Shown: positions 8,917 through 19,963, numbered from the stretch's first letter. The stretch is 64,000 nt of DNA from Lucinisca nassula (GCA_963580285.1 OY757010.1:214180138-214244137); one strand, 5' to 3'. The notes: a model not told the origin generated them from the letters alone. A program made the numbers and translations.

Positions 8917-9014
8917 GGTACGAGTTGACTTAGGTACGAGTTGACTAAGGTACGAGTTGACCAAATTTGGGTACGAGTTGACTAAGGTACGAGTTGACTT
9001 AGGTACGAGTTGAC
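8917..9014 (-). repeat. Minisatellite, inverted GTCAACTCGTACC
   Basis: Six copies of GGTACGAGTTGAC are spaced mostly 16 bp apart (linkers TTA, TAA). This is the inverse of the array at 780-908. Confidence 0.85.
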
Positions 9015-9490
9015 CAGAAACCAGCCTAATTTACACAAGGTCAAAGGTCGTTAGCCACGTTTTATCTGGTGAACATAAAGCTTCCCATTCCATTGTCTAC
9101 CCCACAGGGGCCAATTTCAAATTCAAGCTTTTTGAGAGGAAAGATATAACATCCTATAATAATATTCCGTTCACTCTCATAACTCCGTTCACCCTTTTCT
9201 TTGAATAATGCGAAAAAGAATCATTCTTATATTTATATGCACTAGTCATTTGTAACCACTGCCCCCCACCTACAGGGATGGGTGGGGGATAGCAGGGCAA
9301 ATGTGGGGGGTAGTTACCAGCTACGATCCCCTGCAGTGACGGGTAAATGCCGGTCACCGGAAAGACTGAAATCAACACAGAAATCACCATTGGTAGCTCA
9401 GAAATCACCATTGAATGATTGGATAGGGTTGGGAAATACATGGTAGGGTAGGGAACAAGACAACTCATCAACACAGTTTTTAGACCTTGT
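9015..9490. other. No recognised feature
   Basis: Contains a GGTGGGGGATAGCAGG-type low-complexity patch and no supported coding frame. Confidence 0.4.
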
Positions 9491-9491
9491 T

Positions 9492-9765
9492 CCCCCAGCT
9501 AGGCATTGTAGAAAACACCATTCAATGACGTTTCAGACCCTTACTGCAAGAACGGATATTTATAAAGAATCGTTTTTCCCCCGAACCATTAGAGATTGGA
9601 ATGCCCTTCCCGATTCTATTATTTTGACGGCTGAAGGTGCTGAGGATTGTGTAGCTAAGTTTACATCTTTGGTTAGAGCTAGGGACTAACTTCCCATATC
9701 ACAGGTCCTGGTGTATGAATGTCATTTGACGTGTCACCAGTAACAATTCTGATTCTGATTTAGAG
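9492..9765 (+). pseudogene. LINE reverse transcriptase C-terminus and 3' UTR
   Basis: A frame without an internal stop (about 9492-9689) contains FQTLTARTDIYKESFFPRTI and RDWNALPDSI. The FFPRTIRDWNALP-type block marks the extreme C-terminus of many CR1/L2-like LINE proteins (established knowledge). It ends at TAA 9687-9689. A short 3' UTR follows and finishes in ATTCTGATTCTGATT, a simple-repeat tail. The copy is 5' truncated. The same UTR end recurs at 1608-1667. Confidence 0.75.
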
Positions 9766-9879
9766 ACAATTCATCTATCTATCTACTGATACTGCGTCGG
9801 TCACATTTGACCATTACCGCAGGTGTACATTACATACACTCCAGGTTTGCAGGATGAAAGCCAACACAGTAATCATGTG

Positions 9880-10108
9880 ATTACGGTAGGGATCTTTAAC
9901 CTGCACAGGGGATGGTTCTCCCTGCACAGGGGGCCTCCAGTTAACGTCCCGATCCGAAGGATGGTGCAATTTATGACATTCATCCCTGCAAATGTTGCCA
10001 ATGGAGCGTGTTCCGACACCGAAATTTTATCGCCGCTGCCGGGGATAGAACCCGGGACCTCTAGCATCAGAGGCAAGTGCACTAACCACTGAGCTATCAC
10101 GATCAACA
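9880..10108 (-). mobile_element. S6 SINE, Gln(CTG)-like head
   Basis: On the minus strand the head reads GATCGTGATAGCTCAGTGG (box A), a CTTGC-CTCTGAT-GCTAG anticodon arm, and GGTCCCGGGTTCTATCCCC (box B). The body continues for about 150 bp, including GGATCGGGACGTTAACTGG. No acceptor-stem closure and a long non-tRNA body mark this as a SINE, not a tRNA gene. The 3' limit is uncertain. Confidence 0.65.
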
Positions 10109-10529
10109 CAATTGAAGGTAACTCATCGGCACTTTTTGAAGACAACTCATCGACACATTATTATGTTGAAATTATACACAAGCTGATAAAACGAAGACAA
10201 TGTTTTGAAAATAAAACGATCTATTGTCACGTTTATGATCGAAAAAACGTATTTGGAATATAAATTCAATATTTTGGCTTATTGATGACTGTCATATCCA
10301 GTCTATGACGTAACGTAAATAACGTTGGTTACTAAGTTACTTGACTTCATGTTCATATTATAGTTCTACCATTACACATGTAACTGATTGAGTTGTTTCT
10401 TTTACATTACTTAAGCATAAGGGCTTTAGCCCTTTTGCAAGACATTCCAATGACACATAGGATAGACTGTGGAAAATGCTATTCCACTAGACCAATGGTA
10501 TGCTACATTTGATCAGTGCTATAACAAAT

Positions 10530-10710
10530 CGCATGCTTAGTGCAATAACGTTATAAGTGCAAAATGGCAACTTTTCAGGAGAGACAAAAAACTGTTTTAT
10601 TAAAGAATGGCATAGAAAACCATACTATAAGCTGTTTTCTTAACTTCATGGCATTTTCTTTCATTTGTGTGTGATGTTTGTTGTTGAATAAATTGCATTT
10701 GAAAAGAAAT
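10530..10710 (-). mobile_element. Fragment of the 5851-type MITE
   Basis: TAGTGCAATAACGTTATAAG, then AACTTTTCAGGAGAGAC and the following 150 bp are the inverse of 6340-6525. Only one end is present; its outer bases have decayed. Confidence 0.6.
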
Positions 10711-10806
10711 AGGAAGTGTCTCCTGACAGCCGGTTGTCAGGAGCATGTTTGCTATCAAAAATGCTCCTGACAACCAGCAATATTTTTCCATAAAAACCTA
10801 TGATAT
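10711..10806 (+). repeat. Hairpin repeat GGTTGTCAGGAGCAT, copy 1
   Basis: A GGTTGTCAGGAGCAT arm, a short GTTTGCTATCAAA spacer and the inverse ATGCTCCTGACAACC form a hairpin. CAGCAATATTTTTCCATAAA follows. It is repeated directly at 11075-11170 and inverted at 13636-13729. Confidence 0.75.
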
Positions 10807-11074
10807 ATTAGTATTACTTTAGTTACCTTTTTCATATTTCATGGTTCTTGATACATGTTTAATGCTTTTTTGTCATTTTTTAGTATTCAAACGAACTTAT
10901 TTCTTAATACATGTGTTTTTTATTTTTGGAATAAATTCCAAGAATGGAATCAATCAAATTCTGGCCTTTTATTTTTGTAAAGTAAAACTAACAACCTTGT
11001 TAGTTATTTTACCAATTAAATGCCAGTCGCGACGATTGTGGTTATGTTTTGTTGCCAGGAGACACAGCCTTATT

Positions 11075-11170
11075 AGGAAGTGTCTCCTGACAACTGGTTG
11101 TCAAGAGCATTTTTGCTATCAAAATGCTCCTGACATCCAGCAATATTTTTCCATAAAAACCTATGATATC
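11075..11170 (+). repeat. Hairpin repeat GGTTGTCAGGAGCAT, copy 2
   Basis: Direct repeat of 10711-10806 with a few substitutions (GGTTGTCAAGAGCAT, GACATCCAGC). Confidence 0.75.
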
Positions 11171-11234
11171 TATACTACTAAATAAATAGATTATCCAATA
11201 AACTGCAAAAAACACCGATCATTTGGTGAATTTT

Positions 11235-11749
11235 TATGCCCCCGCCATTCGCAGAATGGTGGAAAGGGCATATAGCGTTGCCCTTGTCCGTGCATCCGTC
11301 CGTCCGTCCGAAACTTAAACGCAGTCAATAACTTCCTTACTTCTTGATGGATTTTAAAATTACTCGGCAGAAATGTTAACCATCAAGAGACGACGTGTCA
11401 CGTGCAAAACCCAGGTCCGTACCTCCAAGGTCAAGGTCATACTTAGAGGTCAAAGGTCGAAAAAAGGGTCCGAAACTTAAACACAGTCAATAACTTTCTT
11501 ATTTCTGGATGGATTTTGAAATTACTTTTTATGCCCCCGGAATCTAAGATTCTGGGGGGCATATAGTTTTTGGTCTGTCCGTCTGTTTGTCTGTTTGTCC
11601 GTTTGTCCGTCTGCAAAAACTTTAACATTGGGCATAACTTTTGAATGGTAAGTGGTACAGCTTTCATACTTCACATGTGCATTCCTTGTCACAAGACCTT
11701 TCAAGAGGTACCATAAATTTTGACCTCGTGACCTTCACCTTGCGCTGTC

Positions 11750-11783
<34 letters not shown>

Positions 11784-12135
11784 AGAAATGTTAACCATCA
11801 TGAGTCGATGTATCACATGCAAAATCCAGGTCCGTACCTCCAAGGTCAAGGTCATACTTGGAGGTCAAAGGTAAAAAAAAAGGGTCCGAAACTTAAACAC
11901 AGTCAATAACTTACTTATTTTTGGATGGATTTTGAAATTATATTGAAGAAATGTTAACCATCATGAGACAATGTCACATGCAAACCCAGATCCGTACCTC
12001 CAAGGTCATACTTGGAGGTCAAATGGCATAAAAAGGGTCCAAAACCTAAACACTGTCAATAACTTTCTATGGATGAATATGAACATAGACATATTTTCGG
12101 GCGGGGGCATCCGTGTCCTATGGACGCATTTCTAG
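11235..12135 (+). mobile_element. H2 tandem-repeat element (HINE-like)
   Basis: The 5' end TATGCCCCCGCC forms a hairpin, followed by a CCGTCCGTCCG tract and core repeats that contain CGTACCTCCAAGGTCAAGG. The 3' part has GGGCGGGGGCAT (inverse of the 5' arm), a hairpin around GTCC-TAT-GGAC, and CTAG at 12132-12135 before T. A second H2 element (11530-11781) is nested in a core repeat. Confidence 0.7.
11530..11781 (+). mobile_element. H2 element, complete and nested
   Basis: The 5' hairpin ATGCCCCCGG / CTGGGGGGCAT is followed by a (GTCT/GTTT/GTCC)n tract and a single core. The 3' part is CCGGGGGCAT, a GTGTTTCACAAACAC hairpin and CTTG before T. T residues lie at both junctions. The flanks rejoin into the host repeat GATTTTGAAATTACT-type unit, so the insertion is later than the host element. 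Confidence 0.75.
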
Positions 12136-12660
12136 TTTTCATATCGAGTTGTCACAATCTTGCTTTTATTTATAATTTTGATTTATGAACTCTATGAATT
12201 GCATTTATTTTGTGATTTTTGGGTTTTAGACAAATGCCAAATTTAAAATTCTCCCAACCATTTTCTCAGAAAACCTGCAGCGAATGGTCGTTTTTGTCAA
12301 CAAACGCTTACATCATTCGATTGGTCTTAGAGCGCTAATATGCGATGTCGAGTCGTTTCGCCACTGGGTTGTTTCAGACATTTTTGAAGTACGTTTAGAT
12401 TATTGGACCAAATACACTACTGATGCCTACACAAAACAGGTACAGGTATAAAACATGAATTCAAAGGTAAGTGCTCGCGTCTGAAAGTGTTAAATTATTT
12501 GTTGTCGCTGCTACACAATCACAGAACTGATAAAACGGCTGGAATTTTGTTCCTTCCTGAATGACCCTTATCAAGTAGTCAAACTCAACAAAGCAAATCA
12601 AGCAAGCGGTCAGAAAACATGGCTTCTAAAAATTTTCAGAGGAAAAAAAGAGATTTTCAT
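12136..12660. other. No recognised feature
   Basis: AT-rich sequence without a supported coding frame or a repeat shared with the rest of the window. Confidence 0.4.
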
Positions 12661-12711
12661 TATTTCTGCTTAAAACATTGATTTTGGGTACACATTAGAA
12701 CCGCCTCGTTC
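12661..12711 (+). mobile_element. Half SL repeat
   Basis: TATTTCTGCT and GGGTACACATTAGAACCGCC represent the left half only. The H1 array begins where the right arm should be. Confidence 0.5.
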
Positions 12712-12713
12712 GT

Positions 12714-13411
12714 ATGAAGCTTCATCTTGTGGACCTCTACCAAGATTGTTCTAATTATAGCACTGAGACCAAAAATGCCCCCACCTCGGGGCCGTTTGGT
12801 TTTACATAGACTTATATAGGGTAAATCTTTAAAAATCTTCTGAGAAACCACAAGGCCTAGGTCTTTGATATTTGGTGTGAAATTTCATCTAGTAGACCTC
12901 TATCAAGATTGTTCAAATTATAGCCCTGTGGCCAAAAATGCCCCCGCCCCGAGACCCTTTGGTTTTACATGGTCTTATATAGGGAAATCTTTAAAAATCT
13001 TCTTTTCTGAAACTGCAAGGCCCAGGTCTTTGATATTTGGTATGAAGCTTCATCTATTGGACCTCTATCAAGTTTGTTTAAATTATAGCCCTGAGACCAA
13101 AAATGCCCAATCCCTGGGCCATTTGGTTTTATATAGACTTATGTAGGGAATATCTTTATAAAAACCTTCTTCTCTGAAACCGCAAGCCCAGGTCTTTGAT
13201 ATTTGTTGTGTACATGTAGCTTCATCTAGTGGACCTTTGCAAAGATTGTTCAAATTATAGCCTTTGTTGATATTTGGTATGAAGCTTCACCTTTTAGACC
13301 TCCCTCAACATTATGCACATTATAGCCCTGGGGTCAATAATGGCCCTCCACGGGGCCCACATGTTACTCTATGGATCAGGTGAGCGATCCAGGGTCATCA
13401 TGGCCCTCTTG
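12714..13411 (+). mobile_element. H1 element, 5' truncated
   Basis: About four core repeats of roughly 165 bp contain AAGCTTCATCTAGTGGACCT and CTTCTCTGAAACCACAAGG. They are followed by CAGGTGAGCGATCCAGG, a hairpin (TGGCC-type) and CTTG at 13408-13411 before T. It is the same type as 40335-43259, but the 5' hairpin and tetranucleotide tract are missing. Confidence 0.75.
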
Positions 13412-14340
13412 TTATTTTTTTTTCAATAGCACTCAAGTAAAATTGCCCCTATATCTATTTGGTATTTATTTTCAGTAATAAATGAAACTTTAAATTCTGC
13501 AAATACCATATGTTTTTTCTCTTTTATTTTCAATCCAGTAGTTATGTTAAAATAACCAAAGAAGACAAAAAATATTTAACATGTATCAAGAAACTTAAAA
13601 TACTGGGCTAAATAACAAAAATAATGCTAATATAGCAGGTTTTTATTGGAAAAATATTGCTGGTTGTCGGGAGCATTTTTGACAGTAAAAAATGCTCCAG
13701 ACAACCGGTTACTGGTTGTCAGGAGCATTCAAAGTTCTCATTGACACGTTATGGCAACAGTCATGTTTTGTCAGCCAGATAAAAGAGGTACTATATAGAG
13801 CAGGTAATTGGCACATGTGCAGTGAAATGTAAACAAAGCCACATGTTAAAACATTGGATCCGTTAATGGCAAGAACAATACGAATAAATAAGCTTTGTTA
13901 TGGTGAATCGCTTACTGGACATGTCACCTGAGGTCGGAAGCATTTTAAAAGCTTTTTAAAATGATCATTTCTATTGCAAGAACGATACAAATAAATTAGG
14001 ATTGAACTTAAGGTGTATCGGTTACTGGACATGCCACCTGGTGTCTGCAGGGGTACAGACTAACAGGTCCCCAGTCGCCCAAGGTGCCTAAATTTTTGTC
14101 TGTGTTTTAAATAAAAATGCCTATTAACTTAATGTTAAATTAGATTTATGGCAGCCTGGGAGCCTAAAGCAAAATGCTAAGTCTGTATCCCTGCAGTCTG
14201 AAGCATTAAGATTCTTAAAAGACCAATTTCTGTTTTTGTCTTTTAACTATATATAGATACAAACACTCTCTTTTCGCACTGTACAAACTCATTTCAGCTA
14301 ACACCCTTCAACATTTGGTTTTGTCAGAACCCATCTTGCG
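13412..14340. other. No gene; short direct repeats
   Basis: Apart from the hairpin repeat at 13636-13729, the stretch holds a diverged direct repeat of about 110 bp (13866-13950 and 13976-14050, sharing TTACTGGACATG and CACCTG). No coding signal was seen. Confidence 0.4.
13636..13729 (-). repeat. Hairpin repeat GGTTGTCAGGAGCAT, inverted copy
   Basis: Inverse of 10711-10806, with an extra GGTTACTGGTTGTCAGGAGC copy of the arm. Together with the left copies it could mark the ends of an element of about 3 kb. Similarity extends inward on both sides (CTTGATACATGTT block). Confidence 0.7.
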
Positions 14341-14499
14341 CCCCCCCCTACTGGTTTCATTGGGTGGTGGGGCTTGAGATGTGATCATGTTTTGTTATCA
14401 CTGTGTTAGGTAAAAGTTTCACAAAATTGGAAGCAACGTCTCCAAAATGACCTATATATTGTTGACTCTGACAGGGACGTTAACCTCAAATAAATCTGA
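14341..14499 (+). mobile_element. S1 SINE, 5' truncated
   Basis: CTACTGGTTTCATTGGGTGG through GGGACGTTAACCTCAAATAA matches the 3' half of S1. Its tail is decayed. Confidence 0.65.
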
Positions 14500-14520
14500 C
14501 ATTGTTATGAAAATTTGTCA

Positions 14521-14660
14521 AAATTGAGTGGATAGCTCAGTGGTTATTTGCTAGAGGTCCAGGATTCAATCCCCAGTAGTGGTGATAAAATTTTGGTGTT
14601 CAAGCATGCTCCAGTGGCATAATAATATGAACTAAGGCACAGACTAGATGCGGACATGGG
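14521..14660 (+). mobile_element. S6 SINE, decayed
   Basis: GTGGATAGCTCAGTGGTTAT (box A), GAGGTCCAGGATTCAATCCC (box B), then GATAAAATTTTGGTGTTC as in the S6 copy at 9880-10108. The anticodon arm has been lost by deletion. Confidence 0.6.
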
Positions 14661-14789
14661 CTTTGTTATCTATGTATATAACTAACTGTTGCTGCTGAAG
14701 CAGCTGAAAAATATTAGATTTAAGTGCTTACCACCCTTAGTAGGGCTGTTAAATGCTCTGTTATTCGTTGTCCCAAGTGCGGTGCTGGG

Positions 14790-15060
14790 TTTTACTGGCA
14801 ATTCGAAATCACCATTGTCACAATGATGAGGTTGACAAGTAAAATAGAAATGGAGGCAATGATCAGGAATCGATACAGTTAACCCACAGCTCCCATCAGA
14901 GACACCAAAGGGAAAGAAATGTAAACATGAAACAACAGACCCTAATGGAAACATCAATAGCGAAAAGCCAAAAGGACACTTACTTTCGTACAAAATAGCC
15001 AATTGGCTATCCAAAATAAAATAATATAAGCAACACAAACACCCAAAGAAAAACCATAAC
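14790..15060 (+). other. Repeated coding-like block, unknown
   Basis: The frame around 14866-15030 reads SGIDTVNPQLPSETPKGKK, then KHETTDPNGN, and later GHLLSYKIANWLSKIK before a TAA. A second copy at 25155-25351 keeps the same frame, and several differences between the copies fall at synonymous third positions (CCA/CCC, CCT/CCC, AAT/AAC). It is probably part of a retroelement protein or a dispersed gene fragment. I do not recognise the family. A long minus-strand frame here is taken to be its antisense shadow. Confidence 0.45.
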
Positions 15061-15420
15061 AAAAATAAACCGTGACAGAAGAACCGCATTGGAACGGTCA
15101 GTGAAACAAATTCCACTGGGGAGGGGGGGAGCTTAATTCGATTTTACGAGGCCACAATCCTCGCCCCTACTTCCGTCGCAATTTTGACAAATGATTTGTT
15201 CAGTCCGCATGAAGGTTACCTAACCCATCAGTGCAACATCTCCGTGAACACAAAAAATAAAACAACCACAGAGATGAACCAAAGGTGAGGACTCGACAGC
15301 AAGAAAATACTGAACTGCTGGAGCAAAAGAAAACCAAGAGTTAGACTCCGATGGGCCCGACCAGAGACAGAGCATCAGGCACCAACCAACATTACATGGA
15401 ATTAGATCTAATTCTCAGTA

Positions 15421-15854
15421 AACCTGTTAGTGTAACAAATTGAGATGTTGCAGATGACATCACACATGCTCAGTTATCTTTCTTGCTGAGACACCAAGGT
15501 TAATTTCCAACAGAATTTTAACGTTATTTTCTCGTAAATAACTTTCTTGTCCCTTGAAAGATTGTGACCAAACCTTGTTAATTTTATTCTATGACCTTAA
15601 AAGTGGCATATTTACACCTTTAGTGTTTTTATCACTGAGCATGCTGAGGGATAGTTGGTTAAAAATGATTGGTACACAATAACCTGTATGGTGTCTCCAA
15701 TATTGTAGATCAAAGGAGAAGTAACTTACAAAAATGTTGTGTCTGCAACCTCTCAATAGAGAATACTTTAATTCTGGACAGCCAATATAATTATGAGCAT
15801 TAAAAAGAAAAAAAGTCATATAAAGGTTTTGGACTGGCAGAGGCAGACATTTTG
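15421..15854. other. No recognised feature
   Basis: No repeat partner or coding frame could be supported. Confidence 0.35.
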
Positions 15855-16135
15855 TTTGATTTGTTGTTTAACGTCCCCGTCAACACTGTAAAGGTCATTT
15901 TGGAGACATTGCTTCCAATTGTGTGGGACTTTTACCCGACATTGAGATGAAATGACTTCTCAAGCCCTGTCAACCAATGAAACCAATAGGGTTTATTAGC
16001 ATGGACGGTCCACCTCACACCGCACTTCCTGGACAGGCTTAGATCCTCTAAGCTGTTTACCAGTACTAGTGTGCGGGCCGGATTCAGCTCTGCGTGGAAG
16101 CGTCATGCAGCCCATGTATTTCTTCAAGCCCCTGG
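15855..16135 (-). mobile_element. S1 SINE
   Basis: Near-complete minus-strand copy: the tail side has TTTAACGTCCCCGTCAACAC; the head side has GCAGCCCATGTATTTCTTCA and AGCCCCTGG. Confidence 0.75.
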
Positions 16136-16164
16136 CAGACATTTTATGTGGGTAAGAGTTGATT

Positions 16165-16240
16165 CTTAATCTTAATCATTAGGACTCTCACTGCTGTGGA
16201 TTTGAGTCTGGTTCGGTTCATGTATGATGCCAAGTTTTAT
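16165..16240 (+). mobile_element. S4 SINE fragment
   Basis: TTAATCATTAGGACTCTCAC and TGCTGTGGATTTGAGTCTGG match the anticodon-to-box-B part of the S4 head at 28411. It is wedged between two S1 copies. Confidence 0.5.
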
Positions 16241-16242
16241 TT

Positions 16243-16535
16243 TGTTTGATTTGAGGTTTAACATCCCCGTCAACACTGTAAAGGTCATTTTGGAGACGTT
16301 GCTTCCAATTTTGTGGGACTTTTACCCAACATTGAGATGAAATGACATCTCAAGCCCTGTCGCCCAATGAAACCAATAGGGTTTATTAGCATGGACTGTC
16401 CGCCTCGCACCGCGGTTCCTGGACAGGCTTAGATCCTCTAAGCGGTTTACCCGTACTAGTTTGCGGACCGGATTCAGCTCTGCGTGGAAGCATCATGCAG
16501 CCCATATATTTCTTCAAGCCCCTATGGGCGGTGAC
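16243..16535 (-). mobile_element. S1 SINE
   Basis: Near-complete minus-strand copy from the CAAA-type tail (TTTTGTTTGATTTGAGG) to the head (TTCTTCAAGCCCCTATGGGC). Confidence 0.8.
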
Positions 16536-17163
16536 TTCTGCCAAGTTTTATAATAGAAAGTCCAGTATCTTAAATATTTGAGGCTAAAATGAGCTTGAGG
16601 ACCTTGCATAGAATATACAGTCAACCCCCTTTATACTGGCATTCGTTATAATGTCGAAACATATAATGACAATTTCAGTGAATTCTTAGCTCAAGGCTTA
16701 GCTTCGATTCAGAGGGACATGGGCTTCCTTCAGGTTGGAAATGCCCAAATCGAGTCCATAGTCATGAAAGACTCTTGTACGTGTTATTTAATACTCCAAG
16801 AAACAAATGTTATAGATATTTGTTAGGTGATTCTATCAAATGTCTTTAACATTCGTTTGTTGAAGAAATGTGGAAAAGACCTTTTCCCATCTACCATACA
16901 CCTAACTTGGATTCTTTATAACGACAAATTCCTTATAACGTCACATTAATAGGGAACAAATGTAACGCGTAAGCGTCAGAGGTCTGTGGTAATGATGAGT
17001 TAGCGTTAACTGTGGTAGCAAGGTTCAAAGAGGTTCACATGAACAGCAGCATAGAACCTGCTATCGTATTATTAACTTTATGTGGATAAGCGCTTGATAT
17101 CTGCTAATCACGCGGACAACAGCGGTAAAGTTGCTGTAGTATTGTTAACGCAATGAGGTTTGT
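16536..17163. other. No gene; one Tc1/mariner-like end
   Basis: TACAGTCAACCCCCTTTATA at 16616 looks like a Tc1/mariner-type TIR beginning TA-CAGT. No matching second end could be fixed. Confidence 0.35.
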
Positions 17164-18252
17164 TATACCCCCGGCATACAAGTATGCTGTGGGGGTATAT
17201 AGTTTTCGTCCTACCAATCGTCTGTCCGTCCTGTATCCATCCATTTCGGTTAAAGTTTTGTGTTAAAGTTTCTGAGAGATTTTATCTTCTGAGCCCTTTA
17301 ATTGATTTAGTTGATACTTACACTGAAGTTACATACTGGTTTAAAAATTTCATTGATGCATGTCCCAACCCCCACAGTGACCTTCAGAGCTCTCGGAAAT
17401 GCAGGATTCTGCGTATTTTACGCCAACTTTTTGCCGTTGTACCCGTAAAATTCACTATTGCCGAATCTTATGACGCATGTTTTTATTGCGACACGCGTCC
17501 AAAATTACAGAAGCGGTAAAATCAGAAGCTAATTTATGCCGCTAACGCAACACCAGTAAAAGATCAAATGCGGTGCCACTTTTTGTGTTGAAAGCACAGG
17601 TGCCACATATTGCCAGGTATTTTTGCAAGTGGTCCTTTTGCGGCACGTGTTAATAATGATTGCACCTTTTTATTCTCGCCGCGCTAATCCCTGTGGTATT
17701 ACGGATTACAATTAATTAGTTTACTGATTGATGTAAGCATGAACCATCAACGGATTAACATAAAGCGGTAAAATATCACATTTAGTTAAACCAGGGTTAC
17801 GTTGAATACGATATAATTGAGGAATTACCAATGTCATGTATTTTCGCGACTACACGATCATACTTTTTATCGCTCGGTCAAAGTTTGTTTCGATGTTTAC
17901 TGGTGACATAAATGTCTGTAATTCTTCAAAATGCAATCATTTTAACAATTACAGGAAGTCAGACTTAGTTAGGTTGCTTCCCCTACGTATTTGTTCACAA
18001 AATTATGAGCTAGTGTCATGTCTATGCACGTCCTAATTTGAAAGCACAAACATGGTTGTATAGAATGCTTCTTTTCTGATCTGGTTTACATTATATCTGT
18101 TGTTATCCTAACACAACATGATTTTTATGATGTGGCATTATTTGGCTAGCAGTGTGAGAATAAATCGAAGCAACTGCATGTTTTTTTTTGGGGGTGGGGG
18201 GGGGGGAAGAGTGGATTTTACTTTATTTTCCTAATATTTCTACAAAACATCA

Positions 18253-18308
18253 GATTGTGGCTGCTTCTTAGACACATCAGTGAAATAGTTCTAACTAGTA
18301 CCCACAAT
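18253..18308. mobile_element. SL stem-loop repeat, decayed
   Basis: GATTGTGGCTGCTTCTTAGA on the left; TTCTAACTAGTACCCACAAT on the right. The left arm has diverged, so the stem is interrupted. Confidence 0.5.
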
Positions 18309-18540
18309 ATACACGTCAGTTATTCATATGGATTTGTAGCCTGATAATAAGAAATTTTTGTCAATGTTTTTGTCAATGTTCTATGCGTAATCAAGATCAG
18401 AACTCCAACTTTTTATATGGGAATCCCAACTTTTTACCTGTGAATCCAACTTTTCACCTGTGATTCCAACTTTTTACAAGGAAGGATTCCTGGAAGGTCA
18501 CAGACTAAGAAATTTTACTTTTGGCTAAAGTTTTATGACA

Positions 18541-19080
18541 AAGTTTATAGATGCCTGTATGTTCTAAACCTTAAGACAGATTCAGTTGATACTTGTATCA
18601 ATGTTGCATACCAGTCCAAAGATTTCGTGATGCATGTCCCTTCCCCCACCCACAGTGTCTGGCTTCACCTCAAGGTCACGGACTTAGAAATTTTGCATTT
18701 GGTTATGACAAAGTTTATAGATGCCTGTATGTTCTAAACCTTAAGACAGATTCAGTTGATACTTGCATCAATGTTGCATACCAGTCCAAAGATTTCGTGA
18801 TGCATGTCCCTTCCCTCACCCACAGTGTCCGGCTTCACCTCAAGGTCACGGACTTAGAAATTTTGTATTTGGTTATGACAAAGTTTATAGATGCCTGTAT
18901 GTTCTAAACCTTAAGACAGATTCAGTTGATACTTGCATCAATGTTGCATACCAGTCCAAAGATTTAGTGATGCATGTCCCTTCCCTCACCCACAGTGTCC
19001 AGCTTCACCTCAAGGTCACGGACTTAGAAATTTTGTATTTGGTTATGACAAAGTTTATAGATGCGTGTATGTTCTAAACT
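18541..19080 (+). repeat. 170-bp tandem array
   Basis: Just over three copies of a 170-bp unit (AAGTTTATAGATGCCTGTAT, then CAGATTCAGTTGATACTTG, CTTCACCTCAAGGTCACGG). The copies differ at only a few bases. Frames of about 104 codons recur once per unit, but 170 is not a multiple of three, so they are by-products of repetition. Confidence 0.85.
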
Positions 19081-19477
19081 CTAGACTAAGACAAATTCAG
19101 TTGCATCAATGTTGCATACCAGTCAAAAAATTTCATTTACCCCATCCTGCTGCTTCAGTAGCATTTATACCCCCACGCCTTCAGTATCTTTGATACCCTC
19201 ACTCCCTTGGTCCATTTAGAAATTTTTGTTTGGTTTAGCTTTTACAAGCACATTTATAGCTTCTTATAGCTTCTTGACTTCTTCAAACAAGCTTGAAAGA
19301 TATATCAGAGGGTGGCACTGGCCAGGGGTATACATGACCCACTGGTCGCTTTCTCTTGTTCAGCTAGCACCTATATATATACACCATAATTGATGCGAGC
19401 CGGCAACCAAGGCTTTAACCACTTAGCTACTGGCTGGTGTCTTGTTTGTGCAATTGGAGGACCTCACCTATGGATCG

Positions 19478-19935
19478 GGGCTTGAAGAAATAGATGGGCT
19501 GCATGATGCTTCCACGCAGAGCTGAAAACGATTCGCTTAGAGGATCTAAGCCTGTCCAGGCAAAGCGGTGCGAGTCGGACTGTCCATGCATATAAACCCT
19601 ATTGGTTTAGTTTATACTAATTCATTTTAGTTCGATTGCGATGAAAGCTTCAAGCTTATTGAATCACTCTCGAACACTCATTTCGGGTGTTTTCACGCAC
19701 GCGAGCGAGAGAGGCAGTGGCTTTTACACCACTGCTACCCATTTACACCTGGGTGGAGTGGGGCAGTGTCATTACTTGTCATGCCCAAGGACACACCCTA
19801 TTGGTTTCATTGGGCGGCAGGGCTTGAGATGTCATTTCATCTCAATGTCGGGTTAAAGTCCACAAAATTGGAAGCAATGTCTCCAAAATGACCTTTACAG
19901 TGTTGACAGGGAGGTTAAACCTTAAATCAAACAAA
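19478..19935 (+). mobile_element. S1 SINE interrupted by S5
   Basis: The head half (about 19478-19608) and tail half (19795-19935) of one plus-strand S1 are separated by an S5 SINE fragment. ACCCTATTGGTTT, a normal internal S1 sequence, appears on both sides of the insert (19596-19608 and 19795-19807) and is its target duplication. Confidence 0.8.
19609..19794 (-). mobile_element. S5 SINE inserted in S1
   Basis: On the minus strand it reads GTGTCCTTGGGCATGACAAG, CACTGCCCCACTCCACC, then GGTAGCAGTGGTGTAAAAGC and a tail near AGTTTATACTAATTC. It matches the body of S5 at 52465-52743 without the tRNA head. A 13-bp target duplication flanks it. Confidence 0.8.
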
Positions 19936-19963
19936 TCACCTGTGGAACCTTTATTAGCTCAAT

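Larger units (their letters stand above)
17164..19358 (+). mobile_element. H3-like tandem-repeat element
   Basis: The 5' hairpin TATACCCCCGG / GTGGGGGTATA is followed by CGTCTGTCCGTCC. The 3' side has CAGGGGTATA (inverse of the 5' arm), a GACCCACTGGTC hairpin and CTTG at 19355-19358 before T. The centre holds a 170-bp tandem array (18541-19080). Between about 17380 and 18530 lies unassigned sequence that includes an SL repeat (18253-18308), probably later insertions. Confidence 0.65.

Noticed and set aside
9873..10145. tRNA-Gln-like sequence as a real tRNA gene
   Set aside because: No paired acceptor stem or normal 3' end; boxes A and B are followed by a long SINE body, and a decayed sister copy exists at 14521.
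14682..15116. 144-codon minus-strand frame rich in hydrophobic residues
   Set aside because: It lies antisense to the repeated plus-strand block; its copy at 25155 does not keep the minus-strand frame as well as the plus frame.
18593..19193. Three similar frames of 86-104 codons in a row
   Set aside because: They repeat once per 170-bp unit, shift frame from unit to unit and have no protein-like composition; they are by-products of the tandem array.
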